DNA from: an uncultured Pseudomonadales bacterium
GTDB taxonomy: Bacteria > Pseudomonadota > Gammaproteobacteria > Pseudomonadales > Azotimanducaceae
Assembly: GCA_958296025.1 (NCBI GenBank)
Contig: OY282430.1
Span: 3,148,477 to 3,212,476 of the forward strand
Length of the DNA stretch: 64,000 bases
Reading direction: 5' to 3'
A program made the translations under genes and the position numbers. This document shows positions 48,601-54,937 of the stretch, piece after piece; the stretch's first letter is position 1, and each line of letters starts with the position of its first letter. Below the pieces are notes generated by a model. It saw only the letters and a program-made list of their open reading frames with translations. It was not told the origin of the DNA and did not search any database.

Positions 48601-51600
48601 CGCCGGCGTCCGCGCCGCTGGCGTCGAACTTCAGGCCCGCCGGCAGGCCGAAGACGTTGCCGGCCGCAATGGCGTAGCTGAGGGCGCCGTTGCCGCCGCT
48701 CGCCGCCGGAAGCTGGAACGGCGCGATGGCCACGCCTTCCGCAAAGTACTTGGTCGGCAAAGTCGCTGCGCTGAACGACGGCGCCGTGTCCGCGGGCACC
48801 TGCGGGTTGATGGTCAGCGCGCCGGTGGTGAGGTCGAAGGCGCGGCTGTGGGCGGCGGCCTTGACCTTCACGGCGAGGGTCTGGGAGGCGCTGAAGTCGC
48901 CGGTGAAGGCCAAGGTGAGGGTGGCTGTGGCGCCGCCCGTCGTGACCCCCGACACCTGCGAGACGGAGAGGCTGGGAATGGCGGTGACCAGATCGAAGCT
49001 CGCCGCGGCGACGCCGCTGGCGAAGGTGGCGTTGAACAGCCGCACGCTGACGGTGGCGCTGTTCAGGTTGCCCTCGGCGAGCGTCGCGGGGCTGGTGGAC
49101 GTTATTTCGGCGCGCGCGAGGTCGATTCCGGCAATCAGGCTGGCCCTGTCAGAATCCGCCCGGTTCGAGTCCGCGTCGTGCGCTTCGTAAAGGATGTTGA
49201 AACTGTCAACCGAGCCCGGCCGGGTCAGCGTGCCACAGATCGTGCGCGGCGCGGTGGCCCAGGAGGCGGCGGTGCCGGGCGGGAAGTCGCCCGCCGCGCA
49301 GCCGCCCGCGTCCGTGCCGGTGGCGTCGAACTTCAGGCCCGCCGGCAGTCCGAAGCGGTTGCCGGCCGCAATGGCGTAGCTGAGGGCCCCGTTGCCGCCG
49401 GTGGCCGCCGGAAGCTGGAACGGCGCGATGGCCTCGCCCTCGGCGAAGTACTTGGTGCCCACCGTCGCCGACCCGAACGACGGCGCCGTGTCCGCCGCCA
49501 CCAGCACGTCGATCTGCCCGGTGGTGAGGTCCGCGTCGCCGGCGTGGGCCGCCGCCAGCACCTTCACCGCCAGCTTCGCGTCCGCCGCCAAGGTGCCGGT
49601 GTGGGAGAGCGTCAGCGTCGCGCTCGTGCCGCCGGCGGTCGCCGTGGCCGAGGCGATGGACACTCCGGCGGCGCCGGTGACCAGCTCGAAGCTGGACGCC
49701 CCCACCCCGCTCGCGAACGTGGTCAGCGACAGCGATACCGTCACCGTGGCGCCGTTCAGCGTCGCGGCGGTGAGGATCGACGGCGACGCGATGGCGGCGG
49801 TCGGCGTCTCGTCGTCGTTCACCGCCACCGTCAGCGAGGGCAGGCTCGGCCTGCCGAAGAAGTCCCCGACGCAGAGGCTGGCCACCCGGCTGTGGCTGAT
49901 GGTCGCCGCCACGTCCACGCCGTCCGCGTCGCTTGCCGCCCTCACCGTGATGGTCTGCGGCGTATTCCAGTCGCTCTGGTCGAACACCAGCCGCTTCGTC
50001 TGGGGCGTGCTGCCCGTGTCGATAATCAAGCCCGCGTTGTTGCTGACGGCTTCAATGAAAACGGCGCAGGAGCCGCCTGCGGCGGTCCTCGGGTTGGCCG
50101 TGAGCGCGACGGTGTACGCGCCCACGTTGGCGTTCGTCGCGCCGCCGGCGGTCGGGTCCTCCTCCAGCGCCAGGCTGGTGCGGCTCAGCGCGATGCCCGG
50201 CGTCGGCGTGACCGCCACCGTGCCGGTGGTGAGGTCCGCGCCGCCGGTGTGGGCGGCGGCCTTGACCTTGACGGCCAGCGTCTCGACGGCGCTGAAGCCG
50301 CCGGTGAAGGCCAGCGTCAGCGTCGCCGTCGTATCGCCCGACGACACGTTGGACACCAGCGCGACGGAGGCGCTCGGAATGTCCGTGACCAGCTCGAAGC
50401 TCGCCGTTGTGACGCCGCTGCCGAAGGTGGCGTAGGCCAGCGCCACGGTGATCTGGGCGCTGTGCAGGTTCGCCTCGGTGAGCGCGGCGGGGCTGGTGGA
50501 CGAGATGGACGCCGTGGGGTCTTCGTCGTCGTCCACCGTCACGGTGAGGCTGTCGATGGCGAGCGAGGTGGCGTAGCCGGCGGCGGCGCAGGCGACGGAG
50601 ATGCTGTGGCTGATGGTGGCGGTGTCGTCCGTGTAGTCGGCGTCGTGCGCCGCGGTGACCGTGAACGTCTGCGGCCTGCTCCAGAACTGCGGGCTGCCGC
50701 TGTTGTTGTTGAACGACCGACCGGTCGGCGACACCGTGACGTCGGAGTTGTCGCTGGTCGCCTGCACGGCCACGGCGAAGCACCCGGTCGGCGCGCTGTC
50801 CAGCACCACGGTGTAGGTGCCGCGGTTGGCGTTGCTGGCGCCCGGGGCTTCGTCGAGCGCGAGGCGGCTCTTGGAGACGGTGACGCCGGGCGCGGGCGAG
50901 ACCGCGAGCGCGTCGGAGACCACGTCGCTCGTGCCCGAGTGCGCGGCGGCCAGCGCCCGCACGGCGATCGTGGCCTGCGTGCTGAAGCCGTAGCCGGCGC
51001 CGGTGGCGAGCGTGAGGGTGGCGCTGCTGCTGCCCGACGCGCCGCCCGCGACGCCGCCGATGGACAGGCCGGGGATCGCGGGGGCGGTGACCAGCTCGAA
51101 GCTCGCCGCGGAGACGCCCGTGAAGGTGGCGCCGTCCAGGAGCGCGACGGTGAGCCTGGCGCCGTTCAGGTTCGCCTCGGTGAGCGGCGTGGGCGTGGAC
51201 GCGAGGGTGGCGCCGGTGACGGCGATCTGGAACCTCAGGGTGGCCGCGTCGCTTGCGGCGGTGTTCGTGTCTTCGTCCGTGGCGGTGATGGTGACGGTGT
51301 GCGCGCCGCTCGCGGCGGTGGGCGTGCCGCAGATCTCGCGCGGCTCGGTGCCGGGGCACGCGCCCGTGCCGTCGGCGTCGAAGACGAGACCGGTCGGCAG
51401 GTTGGACGCGCTGTAGGTGAGGGCGCCGTTGCCACCGGTGGCGGCGGGCACCTGGAACTCGGTGATGGCCATGCCGGGCCGATAGCTCTTGTCGGTCACC
51501 GAGCCGCTGCCGAAGCTCGGCGCGGTGTCCGTGGCCAGGACGGGCACCGAGCCGGTGCTGAGGAACGAGGTGCCGGAATGGGCGGACCCCGCTATGGTCG

Positions 51601-52207
51601 CCGCCAGGGTGCCGTCGAGTTCGAAGCCGGTGTCGCCGGTGAAGGCCAGCGTGAGGGTGGCCGCGGTGTCGCCGCTGGAGACGCTCCCCAGGCTCGCGAT
51701 GGAGAGGTTCTGCACCGTCGTGGCCAGCAGGAAGTCGGAGTCGGTCACGCCGCTCCCGTAGGTGAGGCCGTCGAGCGCGATCGTGACGGTCGCGCCGTTC
51801 AGGGACGCCTCGGTGAGCGGCGAGGGGTTGGTGGCGGAGATGTACGCGGTGCTGCCGATGACCTTGTGCGCGGCCTGGCTCGACAGGGCGGCGTTGTTGA
51901 GGTTGATGAATGCGGACCCCGCGGTTCTCCAGGGCTGCCCGGACACGACGATGGCGTTGGCCGGGATGGCGATGCCGTCGGTGTCCACGTCGTCGGCGAC
52001 GACGGTGTAGGAGTAGTTCACGCCCGCGAGCGCGAAGCTGTAGGGCGTGGTGCTGGCCGCCCGGCGCTGGCGGGGGCCGATGTCGAGCTTCATCCAGCTG
52101 GTGGCGGGGTTGCCCGAGTGGAGGTGCGCCGGGAGGTCGAGGCGGGTGGTGATGGCTTCGCCGGCGACGTAGTGGGTGCCGTTGGCGGGGGTGGAGGTGA
52201 TGCGCAC
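39695..52207 (-). CDS. Giant repeat surface protein (Ig-like, Calx-beta-like, LRR), about 4,170 residues
   Basis: Numbering is from the GTG at 52207. Residues 1-900 and again about 1,650-1,760 carry Ig-like (He_PIG type) units (PSFGS, then ATGGNGALTYS). Residues about 910-1,640 are three copies of a 234-residue tandem unit. About 1,770-3,570 is a long series of Calx-beta-like repeats of about 100 residues (TYTVKLATQPTGAVAVAI, TLTFTATNWSAAQTVTV). A Pro-rich linker and further Ig-like and Calx-beta units follow. A VCDRSPAVRD segment and about four leucine-rich repeats (about 3,800-3,920) come next, and a final Ig-like unit ends the protein. This is the build of a secreted adhesin. A signal peptide (RRAALALTFALTLGAAAPAL then AQQ) is encoded directly before residue 1 in the same frame, but no start codon serves it; see 52,294-52,304. 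The secretion route is not evident. Confidence 0.85.
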   Translation of the reverse strand: MRITSTPANGTHYVAGEAITTRLDLPAHLHSGNPATSWMKLDIGPRQRRAASTTPYSFALAGVNYSYTVVADDVDTDGIAIPANAIVVSGQPWRTAGSAFINLNNAALSSQAAHKVIGSTAYISATNPSPLTEASLNGATVTIALDGLTYGSGVTDSDFLLATTVQNLSIASLGSVSSGDTAATLTLAFTGDTGFELDGTLAATIAGSAHSGTSFLSTGSVPVLATDTAPSFGSGSVTDKSYRPGMAITEFQVPAATGGNGALTYSASNLPTGLVFDADGTGACPGTEPREICGTPTAASGAHTVTITATDEDTNTAASDAATLRFQIAVTGATLASTPTPLTEANLNGARLTVALLDGATFTGVSAASFELVTAPAIPGLSIGGVAGGASGSSSATLTLATGAGYGFSTQATIAVRALAAAHSGTSDVVSDALAVSPAPGVTVSKSRLALDEAPGASNANRGTYTVVLDSAPTGCFAVAVQATSDNSDVTVSPTGRSFNNNSGSPQFWSRPQTFTVTAAHDADYTDDTATISHSISVACAAAGYATSLAIDSLTVTVDDDEDPTASISSTSPAALTEANLHSAQITVALAYATFGSGVTTASFELVTDIPSASVALVSNVSSGDTTATLTLAFTGGFSAVETLAVKVKAAAHTGGADLTTGTVAVTPTPGIALSRTSLALEEDPTAGGATNANVGAYTVALTANPRTAAGGSCAVFIEAVSNNAGLIIDTGSTPQTKRLVFDQSDWNTPQTITVRAASDADGVDVAATISHSRVASLCVGDFFGRPSLPSLTVAVNDDETPTAAIASPSILTAATLNGATVTVSLSLTTFASGVGASSFELVTGAAGVSIASATATAGGTSATLTLSHTGTLAADAKLAVKVLAAAHAGDADLTTGQIDVLVAADTAPSFGSATVGTKYFAEGEAIAPFQLPAATGGNGALSYAIAAGNRFGLPAGLKFDATGTDAGGCAAGDFPPGTAASWATAPRTICGTLTRPGSVDSFNILYEAHDADSNRADSDRASLIAGIDLARAEITSTSPATLAEGNLNSATVSVRLFNATFASGVAAASFDLVTAIPSLSVSQVSGVTTGGATATLTLAFTGDFSASQTLAVKVKAAAHSRAFDLTTGALTINPQVPADTAPSFSAATLPTKYFAEGVAIAPFQLPAASGGNGALSYAIAAGNVFGLPAGLKFDASGADAGGCGAGDFPPGTAASWATAPRTICGTLTRPGSVDSFNILYEAHDADSNRADSDRASLIAGIDLARAEITSTSPAVLAEGNLNNATASLRLFNATFASGVTAASFELVTAIPNVSVSQVSGVTTGGATATLTLAFTGDFSASETLAVKVKAAAHNRAFDLTTGALTINPQGLVDTAPSFGSATVSSKVFAEGVAIAPFQLPAASGGNGALSYAIAAGNVFGLPAGLKFDATGADAGGCAAGDFPPGTAASWATAPRTVCGTLTRPGSVDSFNILYEAHDADSNRADSDRASLIVGIDLARAEITSTSPATLAEGNLNSATASVRLFNATFASGVTATSFELVTAIPNVSVSQVSGVTTGGTTATLTLAFTGDFSASETLAVKVKAAAHNRAFDLTTGAVTVAPTDTEPAFPAVAAKGFPTNVAIAPFQIPAATGGNGAVSYAVAGLPDGLKFDLTGTDAGGCTTSDFPSGTDASWATAPRTVCGTPTRDVTSVVVVTATDEDGDVARLTLRVTVAAPAAVLGDTVPAALSEANLHGATLIVALARTAFAGGVSASSFELVTAIPGLSVSSVSAVSAGDTQATLTLAFTGDFGGTRDLAVKVLAAAHTGSADLTTGTAPVTASPGVTLSRDSLALNEAPGTNNANRGTYTVALAAVPTGCTGGVGVAVASDNADVAVSPSTLTFTTANWSAPQTVTVTAAQDDMDSNDDVATLSHSISTACAGGGYPAGLAIGSVTVTVADDEVGAAIVPTPATLTEANLHGATLALSLTNAAFSAGAPAAGAGAFELVSAIPNLSVSQASGVTAGGATATLTLAFTGDFRGQPTLAVRVPAASHQGAGALTSNAVTVTANPGVTVSKTSLSLDEHPGTTNANRGTYTVAPDSPPTGCAGGVGVAVASSNADVAVSPSALTFTASNWNAAQTVTVTAAQDDDGADDAAILSHSVSTACAGAGYPAGLAIGSLSVAVDDDETPAVVIDADPSTTNMDEAGPLELTEGHASNAAKTYSVRLATEPTQTVTVTLTSADTGAVSIDDTDGDSGNGVQNTLTFTAMNWSTAQTVTARAADDDNATDESVALAHAAGTATTSEYTGVTASLTATVDDDETRAVTLSASTLSVPENGSATYTVKLAAQPVGGDVTVTITGAGSGITASPTTLTFTATNWSAAQTVTVSAAEDANTANESVTLTHTPTGADYGGGAGMAAEIVATAAENDTPSLRVDPTMLTVEEGSSASYQVRLNTQPSAGVTVTVAGATAEVTVDTDDDATGNQTTLTFSTTDWGTNQEVKVSAAEDDDGTDETLTLSHTATGATEYAGLAVGAARPSVAVTVDDNDMRAIVIDTDPTTASVVDPGPLALNEKQTDPANAKTYSVRLATEPTTTVTVTITSGDAGAVSIDDTDGDSTNGVQNTLTFTTTTWDTAQSVTVRAAEDDDGGNETLDLTHAASGGDYDDLSATLGAKVADDDPLGLVFAATDLTTNGLDEGGSATYTVKLATQPTGAVAVAIASDNADVTVDDTDGVTPGVQSSLAFDATTWNTAQTVRIRAVEDDDGADETIELTHDPSGADYDGVESADLEFTLNDDDPRGLTLSASTLSVPEAASATYTVKLDTQPVGGNATVTITGAGDGITASPTTLTFTRSNWSAAQTVTVRAANDQNTANEVVTLTHTPTGADYGGVTPAALAATATDDDTPSLRVSPTVLTVAEGGSAAYKVRLNTQPSAGVTVTVGGATGAVTVDTDGDTTGNQTTLTFSTTDWDTDQEVTVSAAEDDDATNEMLTLGHTAMGATEYTGLAIGARPGVTVTVDDDDTPAILIDADPTTMTVDETGPLALNELSTDPANSKSYTVRLATEPTTAVTVEVESGDRAVSVDTDMTPRTRTLAFTTTNWSSPRTVTATAAEDNDASDERVTIEHSAAGGDYQGVEASLVATTVDDDEPKLAVDASALTAAGLAEGASGTYTVRLATEPTGPVRVAVSVSGGVSVDADGDQAGNQGSLRFDGADWSVPKAVRVRALRDDDATAGTAVLGHSASGSDYGGVSAPAFSFEVRDGDAPALAVSASSLAVNEGSSAAYSVALATRPVGGPVTVSLSSSDAAAATVSPSSLTFTAGNWDRPRTVTVLGVADGSATVAHAASGADYDSVAASVSVAVRDSGAAGVRVEPPQLTVREGGSGSYRVRLNTQPTATTTVTATATSAALAIDDDGTPQSRTLTFTTEDWGVGQAVTVSAGEDDGSEDGAFTVTHAVSGYAGVSSAPALAVAVEDDDAPGFAFDPAGGLSLSEPAPGVDPAASSRSYSVRLATQPTATTTVAVTSDDAGVEVDGAPRTLTFDGSSWDAPQTVTVRAVPDADAVSETASLRHAASGGGYGGVSASLPVRVLDATAPPPDPEPPPPPPVNQPPRAVGSLPDLRLDVGESASLRLGGLFADDGPLTHRAESSAPSVASARVEGNAALRVEGLSLGLATVTVTATDRGGLSARLSLRASVGRVLSFAAPSASAPEGGVLRLALALSRPASAALSVAWAARPDGDPATADADAADLGAMSGTAAFAAGGTEALVEIPVPDDADIEPAREFLTVELAPPPEGAGWALGLSEALLEVREGVCDRSPAVRDALVRDPLRGPLACWAPTPAELAGRGYLSLHRKGIAALRPLDLLGLSGLRVLHLHGNHRLAALPEGLFAGLGALERLRLDGNRLAELPAGLLAGAPRLSLLDLGGNRIESLPAGLFAGVAGLAELNLSGNPGAPFPLVVRLARTDAEPWAPGPARVEARVAEGAPFALSAALLAQGAELSATQASVPAGATAGPPLQAAQAGPWAARLSLAADPAVPEGVCGDVQDGLYPCFRGLAPRAGPPLVLFKPPPRPTERPPAPALSADGDRASLPLDGLIGPAGAGDRLAYAARTDRPDLLAVRVADGRLVLEANEDGLEGTAVVTVTATDPDGPSASLTLTVTVEFARTGAAPSWRLEWMRTLREADGA
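40430..40740 (-). repeat. Leucine-rich-repeat segment inside the giant gene
   Basis: Four units follow the pattern LRVLHLHGNHRLAALPEGLF, LERLRLDGNRLAELPAGLL, LSLLDLGGNRIESLPAGLF and LAELNLSGN. It is preceded by VCDRSPAVRD. Both features are shared with the separate LRR protein at 25,109-26,908, which indicates a common module. Confidence 0.8.
47290..49480 (-). repeat. Three tandem 702-bp units inside the giant gene
   Basis: The spacing is exact: matching segments start at 47,988, 48,690 and 49,392, each 702 bases apart, with very high identity (long runs such as GTGGACGTTATTTCGGCGCG recur at 47,693, 48,395 and 49,097). Each encodes 234 residues: an Ig-like unit plus a beta-sandwich unit. The high identity points to recent duplication or ongoing gene conversion. 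Confidence 0.9.
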
Positions 52208-52311
52208 CTGCTGCGCGAGGGCCGGGGCGGCGGCGCCGAGGGTGAGGGCGAACGTCAGGGCGAGGGCGGCGCGGCGGCTACCTCGGTCGCTGCGGGGGGG
52301 GGGGAGTTCAT
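52208..52311 (-). promoter_or_regulatory. Out-of-frame leader and signal peptide of the giant protein
   Basis: On the minus strand an ATG at 52311 is followed by AACT, eleven C, and then sequence that encodes a signal peptide (RGSRRAALALTFALTLGAA then APALAQQ, codons from 52285) directly joined to the giant frame. With eleven C the ATG frame instead ends after 18 codons. Twelve or nine C would join the ATG to the signal peptide. No other ATG, GTG or TTG in the signal-peptide frame precedes it before a stop. No clear ribosome site is visible. Confidence 0.7.
52294..52304. repeat. Homopolymer run of 11 G (C on coding strand), candidate phase switch
   Basis: Eleven identical bases lie three codons after the ATG of the giant gene. 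Runs of this length slip readily during replication. The run has the wrong length by one base for expression as sequenced. Confidence 0.75.
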
Positions 52312-52381
52312 GGGCGGACGGGCGTCAGGCATGGGCGATGCCGCGCTGCCCACCGCCGGCCGCCGGCCGCGGAACGTCGCC

Positions 52382-52558
52382 CAAGCCGCCTCGAACCAAC
52401 CCCTCGTCACGGTGCGCATCGCCGGCGTCCGCCGCCTGCGGTTCGGGCGGTGCTCCGTTCCCGTCGCCGATGGCCGGCGGGCGCTCGCCCGCGACTCCGC
52501 GCCGTCGGCGCCTCCCTACCGCAACTCCGCCACACTCCAAGCCGCCTCGAACCAACCC
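52382..52558 (+). repeat. Pair of 21-bp direct repeats upstream of the giant gene
   Basis: The sequence CAAGCCGCCTCGAACCAACC plus one C occurs at 52,382-52,402 and 52,538-52,558. Both are followed by related sequence (TCACGGTGCGCATCG and TCACGCTGCGCATTG). They lie 70-250 bases before the giant gene's leader. Confidence 0.7.
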
Positions 52559-52652
52559 TGTCACGCTGCGCATTGTACCTCTTGGATGGCGTGGCGAGTG
52601 CAATTTCTTAACGTGAGGGTGAACTGCGGCAATGCAGGCTCATCCACCGACG

Positions 52653-52919
52653 CAGGGGAAATTGGGCGGGAGGCCCCCGCAGCACCCCCGGACGCGGCGG
52701 CCCACCCGTCCGGCGCCGCCGGTCTTCGACTGAATTGGCCGGCTGTCGGTCAGCCGGAACGGCCCGGTTCCGTCCATCCAGCCAGGCAACGCCCAGCGCG
52801 GGTGGGCGTCCGCGGCGCTGACCTCCAACAAGGGGTTCGATGGGCGAAGCGCCGAGTTCGGCGACCGGGCGATTGGCTCCCGCACCGCCGCCTCTTCGTC
52901 AACGTCCGCCGGACAAGGG
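52653..52919 (+). repeat. Dispersed repeat family B, copy 2
   Basis: Partner of 33,291-33,515. This copy has about 70 additional bases including a hairpin CCGGCTG/CAGCCGG (52,739-52,757). It lies about 240 bases inside attR. Confidence 0.7.
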
Positions 52920-53156
52920 TCGTGAATCGTGATCGCAGTTGAACGGCGCAGCCGCACTCGTCAATTGGCGCACGTTGGACGTCGCACGACGGGAGGGAGG
53001 TTCGCAAGCGCTGCAACGACGCATTCGGCAGGCAGTGCAAGTCCGAAGCGCGTGCGGCAAAGATTGATGCAAACGCTTCGCCGGTCGCCAATATTTTTTC
53101 TCTTTAACTCGTTGATGTTAAAGGAGAAAATATGCCCCGCAGGGACGATGTTAGAC

Positions 53157-53174
53157 TCCCGCCCCGGGCACCAA
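53157..53174 (+). repeat. attR: right core repeat of the integrated element
   Basis: TCCCGCCCCGGGCACCAA, identical to the tRNA-Leu(UAA) end at 21,299-21,316. Only the tRNA tail is present here, not a whole gene. The chromosomal LLM oxidoreductase gene ends three bases later on the opposite strand. Confidence 0.9.
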
Positions 53175-53177
53175 ACT

Positions 53178-54065
53178 CTAGTCCGCTAAATCTCCCACCG
53201 CCGCCCAATACTGCTCCAGCGCCCGCAGCTGCGCCTGAGGCGAATCCAACGCGGCGCCCTGGCCAGGGGTGGCGGAGGTGCGCATGGCTACATAGTCGGC
53301 GCCTTCGTCGAGCCAAGCCCGCACGTCATCGCGCCATCGATCGGGGCCCGATTGATAGTTCAGCAACGCCTCGACGCCGAAGGCGGCCGGGTCACGGCCG
53401 GCTTGGGCCAGCGCCGCCCGCAGTTCCACCAAACCGGCTAGGTTGCGCCTCTGCCCGGCGCCGAAGATGAAGCCATCGCCAACGCGGGCGGCGCGTTGCA
53501 AGGCGACTGCGGTGAAGCCGCCGAACCAAACGGGGATGGAACGGCCCGGCAGGGGTTTGAGGCCGGCCCGGTCCAGGCGGTGGAACTGGCCCTGGTAGGA
53601 CAGCACTTCCTCCGTCCACAGCTTGCGCAGCAACGCCACCTGCTCCTCCTGGCGGCGGCCGCGGTTGTTGAAGTTTTCGTTCAGGCTGTCGTATTCGACG
53701 TAGTTCCAGCCCGTGCCAACGCCGAGGCGCAGGCGCCCGCCGGAGAGCAGATCAACCTGCGCCGCCTGCTTGGCCACCAAAACGGTCTGCCGCTGTGGCA
53801 GGATGAGCACGCCGGTGGTCAGCCCCACCCGGCTGGTGCAGGCGGCGAAGTAGCCGAACAGAACGAAGAGCTCGTGGAAGGCGTCCCGTTCGCTGTACGG
53901 CCCGAGCAGCTTGGGTTCACGGTCCTCGTGGACCGCACCGATCACATGGTCGTAGGCCAGGATGTGGGAGTAGCCGAGGCTCTCCACCGTTTGCGCCCAA
54001 TCGCGCACGGCCGCCGGGTCGTCCCCAATCTCCTGATGCGGGAACACCGCGCCTATCTTAATCAT
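53178..54065 (-). CDS. LLM-class flavin-dependent oxidoreductase (luciferase-like)
   Basis: TIM-barrel flavin oxidoreductase of the bacterial luciferase-like family, using FMN or F420. Typical segments are IKIGAVFPHQEIG at the N-terminus, VESLGYSHILAYDHVIG, VLILPQRQTVLVAKQAAQVD, LSGGRLRLGVGTGWNYVEY and PVWFGGFT. The ATG at 54065 gives 295 residues. Cofactor and substrate cannot be read from sequence. It is the first chromosomal gene right of the element, and its 3' end is not disrupted. Confidence 0.88.
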   Translation of the reverse strand: MIKIGAVFPHQEIGDDPAAVRDWAQTVESLGYSHILAYDHVIGAVHEDREPKLLGPYSERDAFHELFVLFGYFAACTSRVGLTTGVLILPQRQTVLVAKQAAQVDLLSGGRLRLGVGTGWNYVEYDSLNENFNNRGRRQEEQVALLRKLWTEEVLSYQGQFHRLDRAGLKPLPGRSIPVWFGGFTAVALQRAARVGDGFIFGAGQRRNLAGLVELRAALAQAGRDPAAFGVEALLNYQSGPDRWRDDVRAWLDEGADYVAMRTSATPGQGAALDSPQAQLRALEQYWAAVGDLAD

Positions 54066-54121
54066 CTGGCCTCCGTGCGATGCCCCACTTGAACCGCAAA
54101 GCAAGCGACGACGCCCACCGC

Positions 54122-54916
54122 TCACCTACCCTGGAACCTAGGCTTGCGCTTCTCCATGAACGCCCGCCGCCCCTCCTCGTAGTCCTGGCTGTCGAAGCAG
54201 GCTTTGACCGTGGCGTCGATGGCGTTCACTTCCCCTGCGTCCGGCCCCCGCTCCCAAGCGTCCAAGGCGGCCTTGGCGACCTGCACCGACAGGGGCGCGT
54301 TATCGGCGACGGCTGCGGCGTAAGCGACCGTTTCCACTTCGATGCGCTCCCGATCGACAATGAAGTTGACCAAGCCCATCTCCTTGGCCTCTTGAGCGGG
54401 CAGGATGCGGGCGGAGAGCAGGATGTCCCGGGCTTGGGAAGGGCCGGCGATGCGGGCCAACTTGGCCAAGCCGGCGTAGGCGTAGCCTAAGCCCAAGCGG
54501 GCGGCGGGGATGCCGAACTTGGCATCCGGCGTGGCGAAGCGCACATCCGCCGCCAAGGCGGTGCCTAGCCCGCCGCCGATGCAGTAGCCCTCGATCAGGG
54601 CGATCAGCGGCTTGGGAAAGGTCGCCAAGGCCCGCTCGGCCCGCTCGGAGATCCTGTTGTATTCCGCCTTCTGCGTGGCGTCGCTGCGCTTGGCTTCGAA
54701 CTCCGAGATGTCCGCCCCGGAAACGAACGCCTTGCCCCCGGCGCCGCGCATGATGACCACCCGCACGGACCCATCGGCGGCAAATGCCTGCAAAATGTCG
54801 GCCATGCCCTGCCACATCTCCAAGGAAAGGGCGTTGTGCTTGGCCGGATGGTTAAAGACCATCCAGCCGACGCCATCCTCGCTGCGGGCGAGCATTTTTT
54901 TGCTGTCAAGCTGCAT
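54122..54916 (-). CDS. Enoyl-CoA hydratase/isomerase family protein
   Basis: Crotonase-fold enzyme of 264 residues. The first oxyanion-hole segment is VSGADISEFEAK and the second IEGYCIGGGLGTALAADVRFAT. The usual catalytic glutamates of true hydratases are not both evident: the segment after the second region reads AKFGIPAARLGLGY, where many hydratases have a Glu. It may therefore act as an isomerase, hydrolase or other crotonase-type enzyme on acyl-CoA. It precedes the LLM oxidoreductase gene in the same direction, so a shared catabolic role is possible. Confidence 0.88.
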   Translation of the reverse strand: MQLDSKKMLARSEDGVGWMVFNHPAKHNALSLEMWQGMADILQAFAADGSVRVVIMRGAGGKAFVSGADISEFEAKRSDATQKAEYNRISERAERALATFPKPLIALIEGYCIGGGLGTALAADVRFATPDAKFGIPAARLGLGYAYAGLAKLARIAGPSQARDILLSARILPAQEAKEMGLVNFIVDRERIEVETVAYAAAVADNAPLSVQVAKAALDAWERGPDAGEVNAIDATVKACFDSQDYEEGRRAFMEKRKPRFQGR

Positions 54917-54937
54917 ACAGGCCCTAGACCATCACCC

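Larger units (their letters stand above)
52312..53156. other. Gene-free right end of the element
   Basis: Holds the upstream region of the giant gene, two direct copies of CAAGCCGCCTCGAACCAACC (52,382 and 52,538), dispersed repeat B copy 2, and an AT-rich stretch with a ribosome site and ATG (53,123-53,134) directly before attR. No supported gene. Confidence 0.5.
21299..53174. mobile_element. Integrative mobilizable element in tRNA-Leu(UAA), about 31.9 kb
   Basis: The bounds are two identical 18-base copies of the tRNA-Leu(UAA) end. Inside are a P4-type integrase next to attL, a remnant of an AlpA-like regulator, a MobV-type relaxase, a coupling-type ATPase, transposase remnants, dispersed repeats and cargo. 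Outside, both flanks are housekeeping genes. No recognisable type IV secretion channel genes are present, so transfer would need help from another element. GC content varies inside: the 33.65-36.4 kb block and the 23.8-25 kb block are visibly poorer in GC than the rest, which suggests layered acquisition. About 40% of the element is one giant surface-protein gene. Confidence 0.88.

Noticed and set aside
40205..52942. An uninterrupted plus-strand frame of about 4,245 codons opposite the giant gene
   Set aside because: The product is almost all Arg, Gly, Ala, His and Val with no domain, and it mirrors the GC-rich third-position bias of the real minus-strand gene. Stop codons are absent because the opposite codons they would need are rare in the repeats.
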